From the NCBI GenBank assembly GCA_017508965.1, contig JAFWQT010000064.1, forward strand, positions 1 to 32,567: a DNA stretch of 32,567 bases, read 5' to 3'. The stretch comes from Prevotella sp. (GTDB lineage: Bacteria; Bacteroidota; Bacteroidia; Bacteroidales; Bacteroidaceae). Position numbers and translations under genes: made by a program. The notes below the pieces were generated by a model that was given only the letters and a program-made list of their open reading frames with translations, searched no databases and was not told the DNA's origin. Positions 1 to 6,573 of the stretch are shown here, in pieces (position 1 is the first letter of the stretch; every line of letters begins with the position of its first letter).

Positions 1-343
1 ACCACACCACGATGCGGGTAGTGGGTGAAGTCTGGGGAAAAGCATCCAACAACTGACTGGCCTCGTTGCCCTTCACCACCAGGAAAGCAAGTCCCGCAGC
101 CTTAGCCTTGCGGTAGGCTTCCACTACATCACTCGCGAGTTCTGTATGCAACCGTGGCGAGGCATTCACCGGATGGGGCGCAAAGAAGGTGACGTCGAGT
201 CCGTTGTCCCTCTCGGCCAGTTGGGTGGAAATCAGTGCGAACATATAGGCCGTCCCGCTGATGCCCGGGTTTCCGTCCAGCAACCGCATGCAGTCGATGC
301 GGCCCAGCAGTTCGTTTTTATAATAGAATCCTATTTTCATCAT
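1..343 (-). CDS. Glycosyltransferase, N-terminal part (cut by window edge)
   Basis: The minus-strand frame is open from the ATG at 343 (or the adjacent ATG at 340) to the window edge, giving about 114 residues. It begins MMKIGFYYKNELLG and contains a glycine-containing loop, GNPGISGTAYMF, near residues 25-36. That layout (beta strand, G-rich loop, helix, then a strand ending FFAPHP) is typical of the N-terminal Rossmann half of GT-B glycosyltransferases such as families GT4/GT1. The C-terminal half that binds the sugar nucleotide is outside the window, so donor and acceptor cannot be stated. The gene starts two bases after the stop of the upstream membrane-protein gene, so it is probably the distal gene of the same minus-strand glycan operon. 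The plus-strand open frame over the same bases is a shadow. Confidence 0.72.
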   Translation of the reverse strand, partial: MMKIGFYYKNELLGRIDCMRLLDGNPGISGTAYMFALISTQLAERDNGLDVTFFAPHPVNASPRLHTELASDVVEAYRKAKAAGLAFLVVKGNEASQLLDAFPQTSPTTRIVVW

Positions 344-345
344 GC

Positions 346-1671
346 TTAATGGTTGATGAGATATTGGGCGATGAGCGTGCCATTATAGGCCCATAGCAGC
401 AATGCAAGGATCAAAATGCCGGCCCGCAGCGGTTTCCACGAGACGTTTTTCAGCAGATAGCCTGCCGCCACTGGAATGACAAAGGCCCAATGGGCAGCCA
501 TGATATACACTTCGATAATGCCGAAGCCAAGCACCAGATGGAGCACCATGTCGAAGGCAAACCACGAAAGACACAGCCAAAGGAATAGTTCGCGACGGCC
601 GCACCAGATGCCCGCCAGCAACAACAACACTACAACGGTCACCACGCCATACTGCCACGCATGGCGATAGCGCACCAGTACGGGACGGTTCACATTGACG
701 TCTTCCAGCAAATGGTCGCGATGCAGCAGGATGCTCTCGCCAAACAGATTCTCCACTGCGGCATCCCAGCGCGAGGCTTCCGTATCGGTCCATTCGAAAA
801 GCGGGTTTTCGGATATCTGCCCCTGCTTGTTGCGGTTCATCACCTGGCTATGGGCCTCGTTGCGTTTCACGAACGTACTGTCGGTGGCAGCCCGCTTTGC
901 AGCCATCCGTTCGCCCCATTCCTTATCGGGTTTCACTACGTACTCGTTCTGATACCAATAGGCACCGCCCATCAGACAAACGGGCAGCACACCCGCAATC
1001 AGCAGATAGCGCCAATGGAACACCCGCTTGCCACAGGTAAACCATGCCGCCAGGGCTGGCTTCACGCCGTTGGTAAGCGTCACGCCCGACGTGACGAGCA
1101 GCAGAAGTCCCGTCAGCCAAGCCGGCATCGGCCGTTTCTCTTTCAGGTATTTACCGCCCACATACAGCGACAGCAGAAGCAGCATCATGGACACCCCGAA
1201 ATGGTCGCACACGAAACAGCTAATCATGACATGGGCAAACGAGAAGAACAACGCGGCAAGCAGAATGGCATCGGCTTTCTTCAGTCCGATAATCTCGCGC
1301 TCAATGCGATAGAGGAAAAGCAGACTGAAGGCATCGCAAGCGACCATGATAACGGCCCAGATGATGATGGCAAAATTGATATGCAACTCGAACATCAGCC
1401 AGTCGTTCAGGGCCGAAAAAGGATAAAGCATGGCCGCCAGCAGCGGATGCCGGTAGAGCTGGTAAAGGATGCGCCACTTGGAGAGCGTGATGTAGGTGTA
1501 GTCGTCGTAGCCCGATACTGGCACATGCCCGTGGAACATACTGTAGAATCCGCCGCGCCGGGCATGCGTGAAGGTGTCGAAGTCGTATTGCACCATCAGC
1601 CAGTTGAGCGCAATAAAAACCAGCACGCCCACCAGCAGCAACTGCCATTCGTCTTTCTTTATCTTAAACAT
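346..1671 (-). CDS. Polytopic membrane protein, DUF6080-like (copy 1)
   Basis: This is a 441-residue, very hydrophobic protein with roughly ten membrane-spanning stretches and no cleavable signal peptide. It starts MFKIKKDEWQLLLVG. It is a paralogue of the next gene upstream. Both share a VSGYDDYTY/VSGFDPITY motif near residue 50, YRHPLLA near residue 74, FGESI-L-DHLL in the central loop and a C-terminal block EVYIM-AHWAFVIP. The tandem pair resembles a Bacteroidetes-restricted family that I recall as DUF6080, and the general architecture is reminiscent of GT-C membrane glycosyltransferases. Both assignments are from memory and inference; no catalytic residue is proven. Lying between a UbiA/HAD pair and a glycosyltransferase, it may handle a polyprenyl-phosphate-linked sugar in envelope glycan assembly. 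Confidence 0.75.
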   Translation of the reverse strand: MFKIKKDEWQLLLVGVLVFIALNWLMVQYDFDTFTHARRGGFYSMFHGHVPVSGYDDYTYITLSKWRILYQLYRHPLLAAMLYPFSALNDWLMFELHINFAIIIWAVIMVACDAFSLLFLYRIEREIIGLKKADAILLAALFFSFAHVMISCFVCDHFGVSMMLLLLSLYVGGKYLKEKRPMPAWLTGLLLLVTSGVTLTNGVKPALAAWFTCGKRVFHWRYLLIAGVLPVCLMGGAYWYQNEYVVKPDKEWGERMAAKRAATDSTFVKRNEAHSQVMNRNKQGQISENPLFEWTDTEASRWDAAVENLFGESILLHRDHLLEDVNVNRPVLVRYRHAWQYGVVTVVVLLLLAGIWCGRRELFLWLCLSWFAFDMVLHLVLGFGIIEVYIMAAHWAFVIPVAAGYLLKNVSWKPLRAGILILALLLWAYNGTLIAQYLINH

Positions 1672-1684
1672 CCTTCTTCAGCGG

Positions 1685-3166
1685 TTAGAATAAAAGATAC
1701 TGCACATAGAGCGACGTGTTCCAAAGGACGAGGAAGATGGTTAGAATCAGCAGCAATTTGCTTAGCAGAGAGGAGACGCTCTCTGCACTCTCATCTTTCC
1801 TCTTTCCTCTCTCCTCTTTCCTCTCTCCTCTTTGCTCTTTCCTCAGCAAAAACCCCGTGGCAATGGGAATCACGAACGCCCAGTGGGCCGTCATGATATA
1901 TACCTCGTTCAGTCCGAATCCCAGTCCCACATGCAAGAAGAAATCGAGTGCCATGCCGGCCAGCGCCATCCACAGGAACCGCTCGCGACGGCCTTTCCAG
2001 ATGCCGGCAAGAAACAGCACCACGATGAGTATCTCGACGATATAGTTAATCCAACAATTGTATTTCACGATGACAGGCCGCGAACGCAGGGTGTCGCCCA
2101 GCAGATGGTCTTCGTGCAGCTGGATGCTCTCGCCGAAAACGTTCTCCACCAGCGAAGGCCATCGCGGAGTGGTGACGTCGGTCCATCGCATGAATTCTCC
2201 CTCCATCATGGGTTTTCCCGAATGACGGTTCACGGCCCGCTGTGCCTTTCGGGCAGCCCTCACGCTGTCGCGCTGTGCAAGGATGCGCTCATAGCCCTTC
2301 CGGATGGCTGCCGTGTCTTTCAGCCGGGTGGTGTCGCGGAATGTCTTTATCACGTGCTGCCGCTGTCGCTCAAGGGCATTCTTGGCCACCTCCTTGCGCG
2401 CCATTTCCTTGGGCCACACGAAGGTGTGATACTCCCAGCGGGCAAATCCCCACATCAATGCAGCAGGCAGGATGACCGCCAGCAGCAGGTATTTTGGACG
2501 GAAAAACCGTTTTCCGTTCACAAAGAAGGCATCCATGAAAATCTTCAGTCCGTTGTTCAGACTCACGCCTGCCGTAAAGACAAAGAGCAGCACGGTCTGC
2601 ACGATGGTCAGCTGCCGGCCTTTCTGAATACATTTCCCCGAGATATAAAGCGCCATGACCAGCAGCAGCATCGATAGGCCGAAATGATCGGGAACGGTAA
2701 AGGATAGCATCACATAACCGAAAGAGAAGCAATAGGCCGACAACAGAAGGGCACCACGCCTTGCCAGTCCTATCAGCTCACGGGCTATGCGATAAAGAAA
2801 CACGAAAGTATAGACTGCCGCCGCCACAAGCAGCAAGGCCACGATTACTTGCACCAGGTTGAGTCCCGTCAGCGCAAGGATTCCCTGATTGAGCATGGAG
2901 AAAGGCCAGACGAAGAACGCCAGCAGCGGATGGCGGTAGACATTGTAGCCGGCCGTCCACTCCGTCATCACGGAATAGGTAATCGGGTCGAAGCCGGAAA
3001 CCGAGAAAAGCTTCATGAAATCCTTCCAGCTGTCTTTGTCGCCCCACATGAAAAGATGGGCGTAGCAGGCGGTCACCAAAGCATTGACAACCACAAAGTA
3101 CAGGGCAACCACTGCTGTAGGCCACCGTTCCTCCTTCTTAATCTTGAACAACCCGAATAACTTCAT
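1685..3166 (-). CDS. Polytopic membrane protein, DUF6080-like (copy 2), with heptamer-encoded insert
   Basis: This 493-residue membrane protein is paralogous to the following gene. Shared blocks include YRHPLLAFF, NGLK, VFGESIQLHEDHLL and EVYIMTAHWAFVIP. It starts MKLFGLFKIKKEERW and has about ten hydrophobic segments. Between the last two segments it carries a charged stretch of R, K, E and G (about residues 440-457) that copy 1 lacks. That stretch is encoded by seven perfect 7-bp units of the type TTTCCTC/TCTCCTC on the plus strand (1796-1844). It therefore looks like an array that has entered the reading frame. A gain or loss of one unit would frameshift the last ~35 residues. The gene ends 13 bp before copy 1 and starts about 50 bp after the HAD gene, with a GC-rich palindrome in between. 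Exact function is unknown; a role in envelope glycan assembly is inferred from its neighbours. Confidence 0.78.
   Translation of the reverse strand: MKLFGLFKIKKEERWPTAVVALYFVVVNALVTACYAHLFMWGDKDSWKDFMKLFSVSGFDPITYSVMTEWTAGYNVYRHPLLAFFVWPFSMLNQGILALTGLNLVQVIVALLLVAAAVYTFVFLYRIARELIGLARRGALLLSAYCFSFGYVMLSFTVPDHFGLSMLLLVMALYISGKCIQKGRQLTIVQTVLLFVFTAGVSLNNGLKIFMDAFFVNGKRFFRPKYLLLAVILPAALMWGFARWEYHTFVWPKEMARKEVAKNALERQRQHVIKTFRDTTRLKDTAAIRKGYERILAQRDSVRAARKAQRAVNRHSGKPMMEGEFMRWTDVTTPRWPSLVENVFGESIQLHEDHLLGDTLRSRPVIVKYNCWINYIVEILIVVLFLAGIWKGRRERFLWMALAGMALDFFLHVGLGFGLNEVYIMTAHWAFVIPIATGFLLRKEQRGERKEERGKRKDESAESVSSLLSKLLLILTIFLVLWNTSLYVQYLLF
1796..1844 (+). repeat. TTTCCTC/TCTCCTC heptamer array, seven units, inside a gene
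   Basis: Seven units in perfect 7-bp phase (49 bp) encode the charged R/K/E/G stretch of the membrane protein. A short hairpin GCAGAGAG-CTCTCTGC lies just to the left. Confidence 0.9.
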
Positions 3167-3182
3167 GCCTTATCACCATTAG

Positions 3183-3217
3183 CTCCCTCCCCTTAGGGAG
3201 GGTTGGGGTGGGTCTTT
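3183..3217. repeat. GC-rich PLPKGG-type palindrome after the HAD gene
   Basis: CTCCCTCCCCTTAGGGAGGG then TTGGGGTGGGTCTTT touches the HAD gene stop codon and fills most of the 49-bp spacer. Confidence 0.8.
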
Positions 3218-3857
3218 AGAACTCCCTATAATGCCCTTCGTCGGCAAAGTCGAGCAAAGCAACGTCTCCCCTACTGTCGCCGTATGCCACCAGCTTATAT
3301 TCCCGACGGTCAGGATATTGCTCCAGCAGCCGGCGCACCTTCTCCTGCCCGTAACAGTTTTTGGTCAGGAAATAACCCGTCAGCTTCCCGTCAACCACCT
3401 GAATCTGCGTACCGATGATTTTTATAGGTGGTGGCAGTTGGGTGTTGGGTGTTGGGGAGTCAGACTCCCCTCCCTTCGGGAGGGGCTGAGGGTGGGTAAA
3501 GAAGGGGGTTACCCAGTTCTCCACCGAAGCCGAGATGACTACCACCCGGTCACCGTCCATCATCGCCTTGTTCACGGCAGCCATTCCCTTCTTACGGAGC
3601 AACGAAGCCTTTTCCTGGGCGAACTTCTCGCAGTATTCATTGAATTTCTCCAGCGTCATTCCCCCGAAGAAATACTGGAAAATGATGCGCTTCGTCTTCC
3701 AGTTGGGCATGATGCCAATCTTCATCAAAATCAGCAGATGAAGATGCTTCAGGAACCCGATGAGGAACTCCTTGTTGCCTTTCACATAGCGGATAAACTC
3801 TATCAGCGTGTCGCGCCTGGTGAGCGTTCCGTCAAAATCGAAAGCGTGTATGGTCAT
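3216..3857 (-). CDS. HAD-IB family phosphatase with repeat-encoded insert
   Basis: This is a haloacid-dehalogenase-superfamily phosphatase of 213 residues. Motif I is DFDGTLT, with D7 as the presumed nucleophile and D9 as acid/base. Motif II is VVISAS around residue 108, and motifs III/IV are YGDSRGD near the C terminus. I chose the ATG at 3857 rather than one 12 codons upstream. It forms an ATGA overlap with the stop of the UbiA gene, which suggests translational coupling, and it places motif I at the usual distance from the N terminus. Residues ~120-146 are not family sequence: they read THPQPLPKGGE followed by a Pro/Thr-rich run, encoded by a GC-rich palindrome next to GGTGTTG heptamers. 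By analogy with UbiA/phosphatase pairs that build polyprenyl-phosphate pentose donors, it may dephosphorylate the UbiA product; this is inference. Confidence 0.83.
   Translation of the reverse strand: MTIHAFDFDGTLTRRDTLIEFIRYVKGNKEFLIGFLKHLHLLILMKIGIMPNWKTKRIIFQYFFGGMTLEKFNEYCEKFAQEKASLLRKKGMAAVNKAMMDGDRVVVISASVENWVTPFFTHPQPLPKGGESDSPTPNTQLPPPIKIIGTQIQVVDGKLTGYFLTKNCYGQEKVRRLLEQYPDRREYKLVAYGDSRGDVALLDFADEGHYREF
3430..3497. repeat. GGTGTTG heptamers joined to PLPKGG palindrome inside the HAD gene
   Basis: About three GGTGTTG-type units (3438-3457) lie next to the palindrome with core CCCCTCCCTTCGGGAGGGG (3464-3497). Both are translated in frame. Confidence 0.85.
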
Positions 3858-4807
3858 AGGAAATAAATGATTAATAAGAACGTAAGTGCCCAAAGCACTA
3901 CCACCACCTGCGTGAACCTGTCTTGCAGCATCATCTTCGTCGGGTCGCCGCTCTTTTTGTCAACCACCGTAATCTGGATATATCGCAGCAGTCCAAGCAG
4001 CACGTAAGCCGTCGTCAGATACAGATAATCGGTATGCACACGGGCCACCACTTCGGGCGATATCGTGTACATGATATAGCACACCAGCGTCACCGAGGCC
4101 GTGATGGTGATGGCCTGGTTGATGAACGTCAGGTTGTAGCGGATGGTATTCTTCCGGGGTGCTTCTCCAGTGGTCTCCATTCGGATGACATCGTCGCGCC
4201 GCTTGGCAAACGAGAGGAAAAGCGTCAGCAGGAAGGTCATCATCACAATCCACTTACTCAGCACAATCCCCGTGGCAAAGCCACCGGCCAGCAGCCTGAG
4301 CACGAACCCGAAGGCGATGATACAAACATCCACGATGGCATACTTTTTCAGCCAGGCACAATAGGCCAGGTTCAGCACAAAGTAGAACAATAGAACCCCC
4401 ACCAAACCTCCCCAAGAAGAAACCCCCACCAACCTCCCCGAGGGGAGGCTTTCAGAAGCGGATTCAATCTCTCCCCCTCGGGGGAGCAGGAGGGGGGTCG
4501 GCAGTAGGGTGGTCAGCATCGCCAACACCACCATCAGCGCCATCAGCCCGTAGGCAGCCTTCATGGTAATAGCCCCCGAGGCAATCGGCCGTTTGCACTT
4601 CACCGGATGCCGCCGGTCAGCCTCCACGTCGATGATGTCGTTAAAACAATAAATCGACGACGCTATGAAGCAGAAAGCCACGAAAGCCACCAGCGAGGCA
4701 TACACCGTAGCCCCGTTGGTCAGTGCCCCGCCGAAAAACATCGGCACCAGCACAAACACATTCTTCAGCCATTGTTTCGGCCGTATCAGCCGCAAAACGT
4801 CCTTCAT
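3854..4807 (-). CDS. UbiA-family prenyltransferase (possible decaprenyl-phosphate phosphoribosyltransferase type)
   Basis: This is an integral membrane prenyltransferase of 317 residues. The start LIRPKQWLKNVFVLVPMFF is characteristic of the UbiA subgroup that includes DPPR synthase. The Asp-rich motif NDIIDVEADRRHP, expected to bind Mg-prenyl phosphate, follows at about residue 56. About eight to nine membrane segments are present. The ATG at 4807 is preferred over an upstream ATG at 4843, because a strong promoter -7 element (TACCTTTG, 4813-4820) lies between them. Only five bases separate it from the ATG, so the mRNA may be leaderless. About 36 residues after LTTLLP are encoded by GC-rich repeat sequence (LLLPRGGE and a degenerate second copy), in frame. 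The gene overlaps the HAD gene by four bases. Substrate identity is inferred. Confidence 0.82.
   Translation of the reverse strand: MKDVLRLIRPKQWLKNVFVLVPMFFGGALTNGATVYASLVAFVAFCFIASSIYCFNDIIDVEADRRHPVKCKRPIASGAITMKAAYGLMALMVVLAMLTTLLPTPLLLPRGGEIESASESLPSGRLVGVSSWGGLVGVLLFYFVLNLAYCAWLKKYAIVDVCIIAFGFVLRLLAGGFATGIVLSKWIVMMTFLLTLFLSFAKRRDDVIRMETTGEAPRKNTIRYNLTFINQAITITASVTLVCYIMYTISPEVVARVHTDYLYLTTAYVLLGLLRYIQITVVDKKSGDPTKMMLQDRFTQVVVVLWALTFLLIIYFL
4395..4500. repeat. GC-rich PLPKGG-type repeats inside ubiA
   Basis: Two degenerate copies beginning AACCCCCACCAA are followed by a copy with core CCCCCTCGGGGGAGCAGG. The whole insert keeps the reading frame. Confidence 0.75.
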
Positions 4808-4812
4808 GGTTG

Positions 4813-4844
4813 CAAAGGTACGATTAAGCGAGCACAAATGCAAA
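4813..4844 (-). promoter_or_regulatory. ubiA promoter, Bacteroidetes type
   Basis: On the minus strand TTTG (4841-4844), a 20-nt spacer and TACCTTTG (4813-4820) match the Bacteroidetes sigma consensus. The start codon begins five bases after the -7 element, so the expected transcription start nearly coincides with the ATG. Confidence 0.7.
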
Positions 4845-4885
4845 TAAAACTTGTTTTAATTTGCTTTGTCGAACGAAAGTACCTT
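4813..4885 (-). repeat. Dispersed promoter module, copy at ubiA
   Basis: The whole minus-strand segment from AAGGTACTTTCGTTCG to CGTACCTTTGC is similar to 31362-31437 upstream of purL. They share an inverted AAGGTAC/GTACCTT pair at the ends, CGTTCG-CAA, a T-rich middle and TTGTGCTC-CTTA. This is far more than a bare promoter consensus. Confidence 0.55.
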
Positions 4886-5043
4886 ATCAAAAGATAGCAT
4901 AAAAAAAATGATACGGCGAAGAGAATACCTACTTATTTTAGTTCTTCATCGCTGCAAAAACTTTTCACCTTTCCTCATAACATATTGAAGAACAGTGCTT
5001 TGCGGTGAAGGGTTCGCCGCCCATGCCCGCAGACGCTATCCGC

Positions 5044-5097
5044 CATCACCTAACACCCACCATTCACCATCCACCACCTAACACCCATTCACCACAG
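5044..5097 (-). repeat. Heptanucleotide array, GGGTGTT flavour (degenerate)
   Basis: Read on the minus strand this is about seven consecutive 7-mers of the type TGGTGAA, TGGGTGT, TAGGTGG, TGGATGG. The same flavour forms the gmk-nadD spacer and lies inside the HAD gene. Confidence 0.7.
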
Positions 5098-5215
5098 ACC
5101 ACTGAAGCCTGCATCCCCGCCACATTTGTTCTCAACAGGCAGGTAAACTCCCACATACCTATGAGATATCCTCAAACCACCCTATAATAATTCTCCTTTT
5201 CTTGTGAAGGAAGCA

Positions 5216-5280
5216 TTGCTGACGAACGTCAGCAACATTGCCGACACATGTCAGTAGTATTGCTGACAAAGGTCAGCAAT
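5216..5280. repeat. Three palindromes at exact 22-bp period
   Basis: Unit 1 (5216-5235) is TTGCTGAC-GAAC-GTCAGCAA. Unit 2 (5238-5257) is the imperfect TTGCCGAC-ACAT-GTCAGTAG. Unit 3 (5259-5280) is ATTGCTGAC-AAAG-GTCAGCAAT. Equivalent positions are 22 bp apart, about two helical turns, which would suit an array of dimeric operators on one face of the DNA. They could equally be RNA hairpins. Confidence 0.75.
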
Positions 5281-5460
5281 GCCTCGCGATGCAATTTACG
5301 TGAATTAATAACGTGAATCCGGACAATCTCCAAAGCCCACGAAAGGTAGTAGCATACGCTTACATTTAAACAGCCTATTTACTACTACAGGCATCCTGTG
5401 AGCATAACTCTATCATTTACGATGCACAAGTGACACATTTACGAATGCCCCGTTCACAAG

Positions 5461-5495
5461 GCTCCCTCCCTAAACAGGGAGGGTGGGGTGGGTCT
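5461..5495 (-). repeat. GC-rich PLPKGG-type palindrome, intergenic
   Basis: The copy has the CTCCCTCCC-TAAAC-AGGGAGGG core followed by TGGGGTGGGTC. It is the same family as the copies inside coding sequences. Confidence 0.8.
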
Positions 5496-5662
5496 CCTGT
5501 TGTGGGGTTGTCTTTTAACCCTTCACCTTAACCCCCTGTCATCAACCGTGTTACACCGCACGGTGAAGTATTTTTATTTGTTGCAACTCTTTAATAATAC
5601 TATCTCCATGCATCCAAAAATGTATCATCATTCACTTCTCGGAACATTTATAGCATAAATAA

Positions 5663-5694
5663 TTTGGCCAATTGGAAATATGTTTGTACTTTTG
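5663..5694 (+). promoter_or_regulatory. Promoter of the TPR-nuclease pair
   Basis: TTTG (5663-5666), a 20-nt spacer and TACTTTTG (5687-5694) match the Bacteroidetes consensus. The ATG is 46 bp downstream. Confidence 0.65.
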
Positions 5695-5739
5695 CCTGCA
5701 AACCCAATAAACGAGAATCTATTATAATACAAAAATCTC

Positions 5740-6573
5740 ATGAAAAGATTTCTATTGTTGTTGGTGGCCACCTTAACAATGACCTGTGGCTTCTCTCAGA
5801 ACCGAAGCTGGAAAGAGGTGAAAGAACACATTAATTCTTCCACCATTTCACTTTCTGAAGAGGAAAAGGATGTACATTTCGCAATACTAGAATATCTTAT
5901 GTTTGCTGCCGTTGACTCTATGAAGAATGAAGGGAGATTCATGCAAGCCCTTGAAACGATAGATTCCATTCAAGCAAACTGTAAATATATGACGGGGCGG
6001 GAACTCTCTACAAGAATGTACGAAACCAAGGTAAATATTCTGTTGAGCCTTGAAGAGTATGGAGAGGTGGTAAAGACAACCGAAGAATGTCTTTCTGTTC
6101 ATAAGAGTGACATCGACGATAGGGCAGCTGCTTATATGTACAGTCAGCAGGGGAATGCCCACATCGTTCTTAAGGAATATCTTGAAGCTATTCGTTCTAA
6201 AGAGAACAGTTTGTACTACCATACAAAAACAGGTGATATCGGAAGTCAAGGTGCTACCCTTTGCAGCATGGCTTATTGCTATAGTGAATTAGGAAAGTAC
6301 ACCACAGCCTTTTCATTCTACGAGAAAGGAATAAACAAGTTTCTTGATTATTTCGAAACGTCACGTTCCGTCCTTCTAAGAAGCGATTTCTCTGTCAAAG
6401 ACCCATACAACCAAAATCTTCTTGATATGTTTGCTATGAACCTGTTCTATTTTGCAGTTTTAGAACAGGATCATGGAAGCAAGCTTGACTCAAAGAATTA
6501 CCTCTTGATGTCGGCCCATTGTGGTTACGCAAAAGCAAAGAGCGAGTATCAGCGCATATACGGAGATAGATGA
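5740..6573 (+). CDS. Exported TPR-like hypothetical protein
   Basis: This is a 277-residue protein with a probable signal peptide (MKRFLLLLVATLTMTCGFSQ, cleavage near residue 20). Helical repeats follow that look like tetratricopeptide repeats. The clearest are around residues 125-200, with the A-x-x-x-G-N-A and AYCYSELGKYTTAFSFYEKG patterns. TPRs mediate protein contacts; no enzymatic motif is visible. Its stop codon overlaps the ATG of the next gene as ATGA, so the two products are probably made together, although one appears exported and the other cytoplasmic. It is preceded by a good promoter and is AT-richer than the housekeeping genes further right, consistent with an accessory island. 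I do not recognise a specific family. Confidence 0.7.
   Translation: MKRFLLLLVATLTMTCGFSQNRSWKEVKEHINSSTISLSEEEKDVHFAILEYLMFAAVDSMKNEGRFMQALETIDSIQANCKYMTGRELSTRMYETKVNILLSLEEYGEVVKTTEECLSVHKSDIDDRAAAYMYSQQGNAHIVLKEYLEAIRSKENSLYYHTKTGDIGSQGATLCSMAYCYSELGKYTTAFSFYEKGINKFLDYFETSRSVLLRSDFSVKDPYNQNLLDMFAMNLFYFAVLEQDHGSKLDSKNYLLMSAHCGYAKAKSEYQRIYGDR

Larger units (their letters stand above)
4886..5655. other. Long non-coding region between divergent operons
   Basis: I see no convincing gene here. The only open frames are short and run through repeats. The stretch holds a heptamer array (5044-5097), three 22-bp-spaced palindromes (5216-5280), a GC-rich palindrome (5461-5495), a small palindrome CACCGCACGGTG (5555-5566) and a half-copy CCCCGTTCAC (5448-5457) of the hairpin repeated in the island to the right. 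Confidence 0.6.

Noticed and set aside
661-1896. 411-residue plus-strand open frame
   Set aside because: It is antisense to two clear membrane-protein genes, is rich in His/Gln/Arg, runs across a gene boundary and shows no domain.
3857-3893. Upstream start for the HAD gene (12 extra residues)
   Set aside because: The extension overlaps the end of ubiA more deeply and pushes the catalytic DxD motif away from the N terminus; the ATGA overlap start fits better.
5005-5187. 60-residue plus-strand open frame
   Set aside because: Its His/Pro/Thr-rich sequence is the translation of the heptamer array, with no promoter or family match.
5044-5280. Possible CRISPR array
   Set aside because: The repeats are contiguous 7-mers or short palindromes without unique 30-40 bp spacers, and no cas gene is present.
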